From positions 1 through 34,091 of the forward strand of contig JABLUY010000320.1 of NCBI GenBank assembly GCA_013306675.1: 34,091 nt of DNA, read 5' to 3'. The stretch is from Thraustochytrium sp. TN22. Taxonomy: Eukaryota; Sar; Bigyra; Thraustochytrida; Thraustochytriidae. A program made the translations under genes and the position numbers. Positions 9,091-17,774 of the stretch are shown in pieces (the first letter of the stretch is position 1; each line of letters starts with the position of its first letter). The notes under the pieces are model-generated. The model saw only the letters and a program-made list of their open reading frames with translations. It did no database searches and was not told where the DNA came from.

Positions 9091-9813
9091 CTACGACAGG
9101 GGGCGCGGAGGCACGTCCTGGCGGAGGAAGGCCACCAGAGCGTCAAGCGCACCGTGGACGCCGGGGTAGACGGGGAGGCCGTGGCGCTGCGCGACGTCGG
9201 CGAGGTAGTCGCGGCCGCGGCCGAGATCTTTGGCCTCGTCGGGGCGGAAAAGGGCGGCTTGCAGCGGCTCGATGACCAGGACCACGTGCCTGCGCTGCGC
9301 GATGAGCTCGGCGGCCTCGATCATGGACGCGATCGATCGCGTCTGCGAGCCGATGACAAACAGCGAGACGTAGGCGGCCGCCTTCATGCGCGCCTCCAGC
9401 TGCACCAGCTCGGGACGCCAGTGGTCCACTTGCGGGTTGTAGAAGCTGATGCCCTCTGCCTCGAGCCTTGGGATGGCCACGTCGTGCCGCCAGGTCGTCG
9501 GGTTGCACGCGCCGCCCAAGAAGACCTGCACCTTGTCTGCTGAGCTTGATGCCGTGGCCCCCGCGGCCGTACCGGCGTCCGTGGCCCTCCAGCTCCGCGA
9601 CCGCTTCGGCGACGCCACCGTGCGCCCGGCGGCCACCCCGGCAGCCAGGCCTTGCCCTAGGCAGTCCCGTGGCGAGTCATGCTCGTAGTGCGCGCCTGCC
9701 GCGCTGCCGTCGCTTGCGTCTTTGGCCTCCTCGTAGGCCGCGCCGACGCGGCGGCCGTCGTCCTGCTTGGCGTCGCCCGTGCCGCAGCGCGCCTTTTGGG
9801 CCACCAGGTCCAT
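9091..9813 (-). CDS. Nucleoside 2-deoxyribosyltransferase-fold protein (Raw-like family)
   Basis: 240 residues from the ATG at 9813. Residues 1-94 are low-complexity and probably disordered. Residues about 95-235 form one compact domain: QVFLGGACNPTTWRHDVAIP, then FYNPQVDHW, then LFVIGSQTRSIASMIEAAEL, then HVVLVIEPL and GRDYLADV. This order matches the eukaryotic nucleoside 2-deoxyribosyltransferase-like family found at the C-terminus of Drosophila Raw. In classical deoxyribosyltransferases a Glu late in the fold is the nucleophile; the Glu in SMIEAAEL is the candidate here. The true substrate of the eukaryotic branch is, to my knowledge, not settled. A GTG codon 11 codons upstream was rejected as start. 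Confidence 0.75.
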   Translation of the reverse strand: MDLVAQKARCGTGDAKQDDGRRVGAAYEEAKDASDGSAAGAHYEHDSPRDCLGQGLAAGVAAGRTVASPKRSRSWRATDAGTAAGATASSSADKVQVFLGGACNPTTWRHDVAIPRLEAEGISFYNPQVDHWRPELVQLEARMKAAAYVSLFVIGSQTRSIASMIEAAELIAQRRHVVLVIEPLQAALFRPDEAKDLGRGRDYLADVAQRHGLPVYPGVHGALDALVAFLRQDVPPRPLS

Positions 9814-9877
9814 GGCCTGAGCGGCCGCCGTGGCGGACGCGGCCACGCCGCCCGCTCGCCGGCCGCCTGGCTCAGCC

Positions 9878-9878
9878 G

Positions 9879-9918
<40 letters not shown>
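9878..9918. repeat. GCCT tetranucleotide microsatellite
   Basis: About ten perfect GCCT units, lying 65-105 bp upstream of the Raw-like ATG on the minus strand, where they read CAGG. Confidence 0.85.
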
Positions 9919-10520
9919 GCCACGGCGCGGGCTGAGCTAAGTGCCGACGTGGCCGCGTCGCGCGCGACCCCGACCTCGTCGGAGACCTCCGAGTCGTACG
10001 GTGCAGTGCAGTGTACTGCAGCAGCACTCAGTGCCAGGAATTGCCCTAACGGCACGGAAACCGGGAACGCGGGGCCTGCACAGACGCGGGCCCCAAAGAA
10101 CCGCGCATACAAAGTACAGGTCGCTGGGAAATGAGAGAAGCTCCGTGCACGCACAGATGCTGGATGTTGGGCGAATATTGCGTGGCGTGGCGTGGTGCGA
10201 CATGTGGCGAAGATGTGACGATGCGTTCATCGCGCGTCATGCCATCCACCCACGCTACGTTGCACCGCACCGCACCGCGCCTTACGAACGAGGTCTGTGT
10301 GCCCGCATCTCTTCTCCCTCTCGACGGCTTGGTTCTCCAAGCCCGCGCCTGTCAGACTGTGAGAGTCTTCAAGCAAAGCGCTCGCCCTCGTGAGCCCTCT
10401 CTCGCGTCCCGCTCGCGCTCTGCCTTGCGTCAACGCCAAAAAGGCACCGCTCTCGTCGGCACCGCCGTGCCGTGCCTCTCGCCGCGGCGCCTGCGCGCCG
10501 AGCCCGAGTCGGCCTCGGTC

Positions 10521-10592
10521 TCCTCGTCGTCGTCCTCGTCGTCGTCCTCGTCCTCCTCGTCGTCGTCCTCGTCCTCCTCCTCCTCCTCGTCG
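10521..10592. repeat. TCG/TCC trinucleotide tract
   Basis: About 24 triplets, TCG, TCC and a few others. Read on plus it encodes poly-Ser; on minus it encodes an Asp/Glu run. Coding status is undecided. The tract lies 370 bp upstream of the 983-residue gene. Confidence 0.7.
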
Positions 10593-10760
10593 GCCTGCGC
10601 CTGCGCCTGCCTCCTCCCCGCCGCGGCGGCGGCGGAGGGCGGGGCAGACCGGCAACGCGCGCGGGCAGGGCTCGCGCAGCGTCGGCGGCGCCCGCCGCGC
10701 AGCCCGGCGCCGCGCGGCGCCCCGGCCCGGCCGGCCCGGGCGCGCGCGAGCTGAGCAAGC

Positions 10761-10868
10761 GAGGCGCGGCGCGGCGCGGCGCGGCGCGGCGCGACGACGC
10801 GGAGCGCGCCGCCATCGCCGCCATCGCGGTCATCGCGGCCATCGCCGCCATCACCGCCGTCGCCGCGG
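10761..10868. repeat. GGCGC pentamer array and 9-bp CCATCGCCG array
   Basis: 10761-10793 is a run of GGCGC pentamers. 10811-10868 is six to seven degenerate 9-bp units of the CCATCGCCG type. They precede the ATG at 10965 and are probably leader or promoter DNA. Confidence 0.65.
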
Positions 10869-10964
10869 CCGCGCGAGCCGGCGCAGCGGCTGCGGCGCGC
10901 GGGCCGCACCGGGGCGCGCGCATCGCGCGGCGCGCGTGCGGCCTGGCCGGCGCGCACCGACGCC

Positions 10965-12358
10965 ATGCAGCCCGGGCGAGAGTACGGGCGCAGCACCGAG
11001 GAGGACGTACGGCGCGCGTACCACCAGCAGCACCAGCACCGGCACCAGCTGCAGCAGCCTATGCAGCAGCCTATGCAGCAGCCTATGCAGCAGCCTATGC
11101 AGCCGTACGCTGTGCAAGGCGTGCGGCCGCCGCAGCCGCGCCAGCGCGCGCGGCCACGCGCGCCGCCACCGCCAGGGCCCTCGTCGCCACACGACGTCGA
11201 GGACCTCGGCATGGGCGCGGGGTACGAGCCGCGGTACGAGCCGCATCTGCAGGAGCACGGCATTCACGACGCGTACGCGCACGCAGTGGGACCACCAAGG
11301 GGGGCGGAGCAGCAGCAGGCGCGGTACGGACTGGACGCAGTGGGCGCCGCGAGGTACGCGCTGCCGGCGGCCACGACGGCGGCAGCGCCCGCGGTCCGTG
11401 GCAGCTTTGAGAACTCCATCTTCAAGCCGCGTTACCAGCGAAATAACAAGCGCGGAGGCCTCAAGAACCTCCGATGCTTTCCCTCGTGCGGGTTCAGGCA
11501 CAAAGAGAAGGGGTTTTGCGGCCGGTCTGTGGAGTTCGAGCTCTCCCACGCCGTGCCGCTGCCGCCGGGCCAGGAGTACCACTCGTGGGTGGAGTTCGTG
11601 CGCTCCGACGAGGCGTCGCGGTACTCTCTGGGCGAGCGCGTGGCACTGAGTGCCGTAAGTGCGCTGGAGCGCAGCAAGGACGAGCCCATCAAGCCGCTCG
11701 TGCGCGGCGAGCGCCTCAACGAGAAGAGCACCGATGTGTCCACGTCGTTCGAGTTCAACCGCGAGCGCCGCGGCTGGCACTACGGCTGGACCTCCAACAA
11801 GCACACCTGCAACGCGCAGCATGTACTTCAGTGCTACGTCTTTGAGACCGCGCCGCACAATCCGGGCGACCTGCGCTGTCGCCTCATCGTGCGCTCGCCC
11901 AGTTTCATGCTGTTTTGCCGCCGCCGCCGCCGCTTCACCATCATGCCCTCTGCACCCACCTCGGCGCCCACGAAGCGTGCCCGGGGTCATTCCGCGGCAA
12001 GCGATGGGCCCACGCTCAAGCGCGAGCGCCATGAGTCGGCTGACGATAACATTGACGAGGGCGCGGAAGACGAGGATGACGACCACGACGGCGACGCCGC
12101 CGAGGGCGACGCTGCGGGCGGGCCCCAGGCGCCCTTGGTGCCGTCCTCTGCGCCGCTGCCGCCGACACCGCTGCCGCCCTTGCGCGCCTCTCCTACGGAT
12201 CGCGTCATGGTGTCTGCACCAGCCTCCGTGTTGGGCGACGGCGCCTGGGGCACGGCTCCATACTCAAGCAGCCTCATGCGCCCCGGCGTGCCCGTTTCCG
12301 CAGACTCTTCGCGCCTCGAGGCGACCTTTAAACGCCTCGCAGTCGTCATGAGCCGCAT

Positions 12359-12391
<33 letters not shown>

Positions 12392-12395
12392 ACAA

Positions 12396-12430
<35 letters not shown>

Positions 12431-13916
12431 ACAGCCATCACACTTGCTACACATGCAGCTGCCGCAGTCACCGCAGCCTTTCGAGCCATCGGCGCTGCAG
12501 CAGGAGGACGCGCGGAGCGGCGGCATGGGGGGCGGGAGTGTTGGCTCCGCGGAGGGCTTTGCAACGTTCATGAGCGGAGAGGCAGACGCTGGCGCCTCAG
12601 ACGAGGCCTTCAACGCGCAGGTGCTCGACGCGCTCGAGCTCTTCAGCCGGCTACCCGACATGGGCGAGGACATCTTCTGGTTGGACGGCGTCGAGTCCAT
12701 GGGCAACGGGACGCCGCTCCCAGCCCTGGACCTGCCGCCCGCGACGCCGTGTGCTGGCGCCAAGGACATGGACGCGGAGGAGCCGCCAGTGGCGCCGCTG
12801 CCGGCAGACGAGGCGAGCGGCGAAGCGGGAGGCGCGGGCGTGGCGGGCCCAGGCGCCGTACCGGCGCCCAAGCCGCTCAAACGCACGACCAGCGAGCTCA
12901 TGCTGGATGACGTCGCGCAGTACCTGCGCAAGGAGTCCAAGTTCCAGCGCGCGCTGGGGAAGATCACCGAGCAGGCGCACAATGGCGCGCCGGACTATCG
13001 CGGCTTTCTGCGCATGGTCCAAGACTATCTGGAGTCGTACCGACGCAGCCGCAATATCAGCCGCACGGAGTTTGATCGCGCCTTCAACGGCGCGGTGGCA
13101 CGTTTCAACCAAAACCGCGTCGCACCGCCCCCAAGCCCGTCCAAAGCGTCCTCTTCCTTGTCCGCGGCAGGCGCTGCGGACGCCGGTGGTGAGCCGGCGC
13201 CGCGCCAGCAGTCCCTTCTTGGGTCCGCGTTTGGCGCGCTCACCTCCTTCGTGTCAACCTCTACCTCGGCGGCCGCGGCTGCCGCGGCCGGGGCGGCATC
13301 CTCTTCGTCTTCGTCTTCTTCTTCGTCGTCGTCTTCGTCTTCTTCGTTGTCGTCGTCGTCGTCGTCGTCAGCGTCAGCGCCCAACCGGCTCTCCGCGAGC
13401 AACCAGCCGCTCTACCTTGCGGGCCCGCGCCACGAGCGCATCCCCAACATCCAGGGCCGCTGGCGGCAGACTGAAATGTCCGAGAATCTGATGCAGGAGA
13501 TGCGCATCAAGATGGGCATGCCCTGGATTTTGAGCAAAATGTTCGAGTTCATGGAGTCGCTCTACGAAATCGAAATCCACGCCAGCGACCTGACCATGGT
13601 GACACGGCTCGCTCGCAGGTGGATCTCCAACACCTCGCTACGATTCGTGCTGGACGGCGACGAGCACGAGTGGGGCATCTCGCTGCCCGCGCCATTTTCC
13701 CAGCTCTCGCAAGGGTGGACCTACCGCGCCTGGATCGAGGACGACAAGATCATCCTCTCGCACATGATTGGCGATCAGCGTCTCACGCGCGTCAACTGGG
13801 TTAACCCGGCCCGCGACGCACTGCACTCCACCGTCATCCTCGAGGTTCAGGACCCCGCCTCCGGAAACTACCTTGAGATGGGCCGCGTCAACCAGCACGC
13901 AACCCTCGTGCCCTGA
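10965..13916 (+). CDS. Q/S-rich putative regulator with calycin/FABP-like C-terminus
   Basis: 983 residues; family not recognised. Order: four QQPM units (perfect 12-bp repeats, 11052-11099); a conserved-looking basic, beta-rich domain at about 145-325 with C171, C175, H179 and C185 spaced CX3CX3HX5C; basic clusters at about 326-350 that could be nuclear localisation signals; an acidic, Pro-rich linker; 25 Gln in mixed CAG/CAA (12360-12434); a helical module at about 640-715 (LDDVAQYLRKESKF, YRGFLRMVQDYLES); a poly-Ser tract at about 776-803; and a globular tail at about 822-983. The tail begins GRWRQTEMSENLMQEM and contains MPWILSKM, then alternating beta strands. This resembles fatty-acid-binding-protein/lipocalin order (GxW, two short helices, beta-barrel). 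A nuclear regulator with a ligand-binding barrel is inference only. Confidence 0.7.
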
Positions 13917-14654
13917 CTGTGACGAGGCCGAGCCTTTTCGGGCGAGCTGCAGCATCCGACAACCGTGATCACATCGCTAGCTAGCTACAGCCCCCGCATG
14001 TAAAACTATGCCTCACTGTGTCGCACGCACTGTTTGCCAGGCACCAGGGCAGGGACGGGGCGAGTCGGAGGCAAGCCGCGAGTAGGAGGTTCAATGTGTC
14101 CTCAGGCGTCCTCCATCCTCGCAGTCAGGCTGGTGAAGACGAAGCTCCCAAGCTCTCGCTTGCTTGCTCCCACCGTTTGCTTGCTTGTCCGAAGCGCTCG
14201 GACGGACGTCGTGGCCGTGGCTTGCTGCGGCTCGCTGCGTCGCGGCGCTGCTCCAAGTCCTCGTCGCAGCAGAGCGCAGCGGAGAGCTGGTTGCGCTGAC
14301 CATGGTCAATGTGACGCTGCCAGCCTCAGCTCTGACACTGAGTGCAACACTTGCTCGTAATAATGCAGGCTGCGCAGGCTGCGCAAGCTGCGCAGGCTGA
14401 GAGCCGCGGTTCGGTTCTGCGGTTGCGCTTCGCGCCGTGGCTCGGTTCTGCAGTTGCGCGTTGCGCTCCGCGTTGCGCTGCGCGCCGTGGTTGCGCTGCC
14501 GAGCGGACAGTGAGTGAGGTGACGGTCCCGCTCTCCGTCTCGGTCTCGCCCTCGTCGCCCGGCGTCGCCCGCGCGGCGCAAAGCCGAGTCGAGGCGAGGC
14601 CCAGGCCGCGGCGCGGCGGCGGCGCGGCAGGCGGCGCGGCAGAGACGGGGCGGG
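13917..14654. other. Intergenic region between the 983-residue gene and Ku80
   Basis: 738 bp. GCTAGCTAGCTA at 13976-13987 lies shortly after the upstream stop. 14366-14400 is a short GCAGGCTGC array, and 14405-14500 carries irregular GGTTGCGCT/CGGTTCTGC words. The rest is presumed 3' UTR and Ku80 promoter. No gene was seen. Confidence 0.5.
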
Positions 14655-16859
14655 ATGGCGCGGCCCAAGGTGGCGCTGGCCCTGGTGCTGGACGTGAGCG
14701 AGCGCATGGAGGGCGCGGCGCTGGTCAAGGCGCGCGAGCTGGCGCAGGAGCTCATGGGCAACGTGCTGCGGCAGGGCGCGGCGGCAGACGTGGTCGGCGT
14801 GGTGGCGTGCGGCGCCGACGACACGGAGAACGCGGAGTTCACGGACTACGGCGGCTGCGAGAACGTGGTCGTGGTGCGCGACCTGGACCAGTGCGACGCG
14901 GACCGCGTGCTGTGCGTGGACGAGCCCGTGTGCAGCGCGGCGAGCAAGCAGGCGACGGCGGACCTGGGCGCGGGCGTCAAGGTGGCGCGCGAGATGATCC
15001 GCAGGAAGACCACGGGCAAGACCGGGAACCCGCTCAAGTTCGCGCGGCGCATCGTGGTGCTCACGTCGGCGGCCTCGGGCGCACTGGAGACGCTGGAGGC
15101 GGCGCGCGACGACGGCGAGCTGCAGCAGCAGCCCGAGGTACAGCTAGACTTTGTCGTTGTGGGCGAGGGCGAGCCGAGCGCGCTGCGAGCGCTCGCGGCG
15201 TCCCTGCCGGCCTCCGTGGTCTCGGTGCGGTCGGCGGCGGAGGCGGAGGACCAGGTGCTGCGCGAGCATCGCGGCACAACGGCACGTGTGGCGGGCTTTA
15301 CTGGCGTGTTGCGCGTGCTCGGAGACTCGGTGGGCTTCCATGTGAAGGCGTACATCAAGACCAAGGCCGAGACGCCCCCGCAACTGACCAAGATCTCCAA
15401 GATCCGCGTGGACAAGGAACCGGAGGCGCTTCGGGACCCGACGCAGGCGCTGGTAGACCGGCACATCTCGTACACACGACCGGACAATCCGGACGAGGAG
15501 GTGCGCAGCGAGCACATCACGGATGCGTACCGGTACGGGCGCGAGGTGGTGCCGCTCGGCAGCCACGATGCGGACGCCACCATGTACAAGCTGCCAAAGC
15601 AGCTCACGGTGCTTGGCTACATGAAGCGCAGCGAACTTCCACTGTGGATGAACATGGGGCCGGTGTACATGATCGAGCCGTCGCCTGGGTTGGAGAACTC
15701 GGAGCGCGGCTTCCGCGCCTGGGTGCACGCGCTCCTCGAGGAGGACCGCGTCGCCGTGGCGCGCTTCGTACGGACGGAGGGCAGTTCCATGACCACCATG
15801 GCGCTCATCCCGTACCACAACGAAGCGGAGGACTATGAGTGCCTCTTCACGCGAGAGCTACCCTTCGAGCAGGACACACGCGAGTTCAGCTTCGGCACGA
15901 TCAACCTGCCGCACCTTGTTCCCAACGAGGACCAGCTCGCCGCCGTGGACGACCTCGTGACCGCCATGGACCTCACCGGCGGCGCGGGCAAGGATGTCAA
16001 GCCGGAGGACGGCACGGCCAGGCCGGAGCTTTTCCGCAGCGAGGACACGCTCAACCCATACCTGGAACGCCTCTACCGCCTCATGCTGGAGCGCCTCAAG
16101 GCGCCAGACTGCCCGTTGCCACAGGAGGATGCGCAGACGGCCAAGCTTTACCAGCCGGACGCGGTCGTGCTGGAGGCAGCGCGGCCCGCGTTAGCCAAGG
16201 TTGGCGAGATCTTCTCACTGGAGCGCCGCGAAGAGAACGTCAAGGGGCCGCTCGCGAAGCGTGCGCGCACCGAGGCAGGCGAAGGCTCGGGCTCCACCTC
16301 AACGCCTGCCGCCTCGTCGGGGCCCGCTGCGCTCGGCATGGTGGGAGCGGTGGCCGACGGCGCCGGAATGACCTCTGCGAAGGACTGGTTTGGCGCCGAG
16401 AACCTCGTGGACGCCGTAGGCACAGTCGACCCGGTGCGCGACTACAATGCCATGCTGGACCGCCGCGACAAGGACCTCTCCGAGTCTGCCTTTGCGGGCA
16501 TGACCAAACAGATTGATCTGCTTCTCGGTCCGGACGGTGGCGAGGAGTACCACGCCAAGGCGCTGGCATGTTTGGAGGCGCTGCGCAAGGGCTCACTGCG
16601 TGCCAACACCGAGACGGACCTGAATGACTACCTGCGCAAGCTCAAGTCAGCTGCACCGACCGCCTTTTGGCGCCGTGTTGTGGAGGCTGGGGTCACGCTC
16701 ATCTCGTCCAAGGAAGCCGTCACCGTGCAGGACGTGAGCGAGGAGGAAGCAGCGGCCTTCCTCAAGCAGGCGGCAGCGTCGAGCGCGCCGACGCCGGCCC
16801 TGGCCGCACCAGCTCCGCCCGCAGCGGCTCCCGATGAAGATTTTGACGGCTTTGACTAA
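14655..16859 (+). CDS. XRCC5: Ku80 subunit of the Ku DNA-end-binding heterodimer
   Basis: 734 residues, almost the human Ku80 length (732), intronless. Residues 1-235 form the vWA-like domain (LVLDVSERMEG opening). Residues about 240-460 form the Ku core beta-barrel that encircles DNA, including SSMTTMALIPYHN and CLFTRELPFEQDTREF. Residues about 460-485 form the helical arm (LNPYLERLYRLMLERL). Residues about 575-700 form the C-terminal helical domain that engages DNA-PKcs (PVRDYNAML, FAGMTKQID, AFWRRVVEAG). The tail ends acidic and aromatic (DEDFDGFD), similar in character to the DNA-PKcs-binding tip of animal Ku80. With Ku70 it binds double-strand ends for non-homologous end joining. Ku70 is not in the window. 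The C-terminal domain hints that a DNA-PKcs-like kinase exists in this organism. Confidence 0.94.
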   Translation: MARPKVALALVLDVSERMEGAALVKARELAQELMGNVLRQGAAADVVGVVACGADDTENAEFTDYGGCENVVVVRDLDQCDADRVLCVDEPVCSAASKQATADLGAGVKVAREMIRRKTTGKTGNPLKFARRIVVLTSAASGALETLEAARDDGELQQQPEVQLDFVVVGEGEPSALRALAASLPASVVSVRSAAEAEDQVLREHRGTTARVAGFTGVLRVLGDSVGFHVKAYIKTKAETPPQLTKISKIRVDKEPEALRDPTQALVDRHISYTRPDNPDEEVRSEHITDAYRYGREVVPLGSHDADATMYKLPKQLTVLGYMKRSELPLWMNMGPVYMIEPSPGLENSERGFRAWVHALLEEDRVAVARFVRTEGSSMTTMALIPYHNEAEDYECLFTRELPFEQDTREFSFGTINLPHLVPNEDQLAAVDDLVTAMDLTGGAGKDVKPEDGTARPELFRSEDTLNPYLERLYRLMLERLKAPDCPLPQEDAQTAKLYQPDAVVLEAARPALAKVGEIFSLERREENVKGPLAKRARTEAGEGSGSTSTPAASSGPAALGMVGAVADGAGMTSAKDWFGAENLVDAVGTVDPVRDYNAMLDRRDKDLSESAFAGMTKQIDLLLGPDGGEEYHAKALACLEALRKGSLRANTETDLNDYLRKLKSAAPTAFWRRVVEAGVTLISSKEAVTVQDVSEEEAAAFLKQAAASSAPTPALAAPAPPAAAPDEDFDGFD

Positions 16860-17645
16860 AAGAATTGACAGTGAAGGCGAAGAGAAGAGCTGGTAAGAAT
16901 TCTGAATTCGCGGGTCTCGGCGCGGCCCGGTCGTGCGGGTCTTCCTTTCCGCCATGTCGACTCGGAATTGGCCTCGAAAATGCTCTTCCCATGCCAAACC
17001 ACGACCACCCGATGACCGTGGCTGGACAGTTTCACCTAGCTTAGCTGGAACGCGAGGTACGTGCGGACCGGCCGGGCCACGCAAACTCGAATCCAAGAAG
17101 CTCTTTTGCCCCCGCAGCTTTCAACGACTTGCTTGGTGGCGTGCTTGCCTCTGTCAAGCAGGCCACAGAATGAAAGCCCCGGTCGGCCGGTTGCTCGAGC
17201 TGGGCCCTGGACGGCCGAGGCAGAGAGGCAGAAAGTGCTCACTGCTTGGCCTGGAGGCAGGCTCCAATATATCGGTTGAGCCAATTTTTTTCCCCTGCGT
17301 GCAGTGGCCGCGCGCGGCCGCGCTTGCAGCTCGTGCCAAGGGACCAGTGCGTGTGGGTGGGTGCTGCGTTTCAGGAAGACTCGGGGGCTGATGGGGGTGC
17401 TTGAGTCCGTTTCCGCAATGTGCACGGCCGTAGCCGGCGTGTCTTGGCGCGGGAGTTTGCTTGCGGTTCGTTTTAGTTTGAATGACTGCAAGTCCACCAC
17501 CCTGCTGCTCCCTTTCACTCTGCCAAGCAAGCGCGACTTGCGATTGAGCTTGTGCAAATTGCGGTCTCTCCGCGGCGTGGCGTGGCTCGGCGCTCGCAGA
17601 GTATCATTCGTCGCTCCGTGACGACCGCGCTGCGCGCGCAAGACC
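16860..17645. other. Intergenic region between Ku80 and the adenylate cyclase
   Basis: 786 bp holding the Ku80 3' end and the cyclase promoter and leader. A GAATTC-TGAATTC duplication lies near 16896-16908, and a short TTTTTTT run near 17285. Open frames on the minus strand across 17036-17677 have no domain and overlap the cyclase start. No gene supported. Confidence 0.5.
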
Positions 17646-17704
17646 ATGGGCGCCGGGGCGTCAGCCTCGTCGTCCACGGCGAAGCGGTATCAGCAAGCGC
17701 CGGC

Positions 17705-17774
<70 letters not shown>

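Larger units (their letters stand above)
9814..10964. promoter_or_regulatory. 1.15-kb divergent intergenic region, repeat-rich
   Basis: This region separates the Raw-like gene (-) from the 983-residue gene (+) and must carry both promoters. It contains a GCCT tetranucleotide array, a TCG/TCC trinucleotide tract, GGCGC pentamers and a 9-bp CCATCGCCG array, each listed separately. Open frames exist on both strands (poly-Ser on plus, poly-Asp/Glu on minus at 10521-10591), but none has a recognisable domain. Confidence 0.45.

Noticed and set aside
9814-9846. GTG-initiated extension of the Raw-like protein
   Set aside because: The first codon is GTG; the next in-frame ATG at 9813 was used.
17036-17677. 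213-codon minus-strand frame upstream of the cyclase
   Set aside because: Overlaps the cyclase start, no domain, composition like non-coding DNA.
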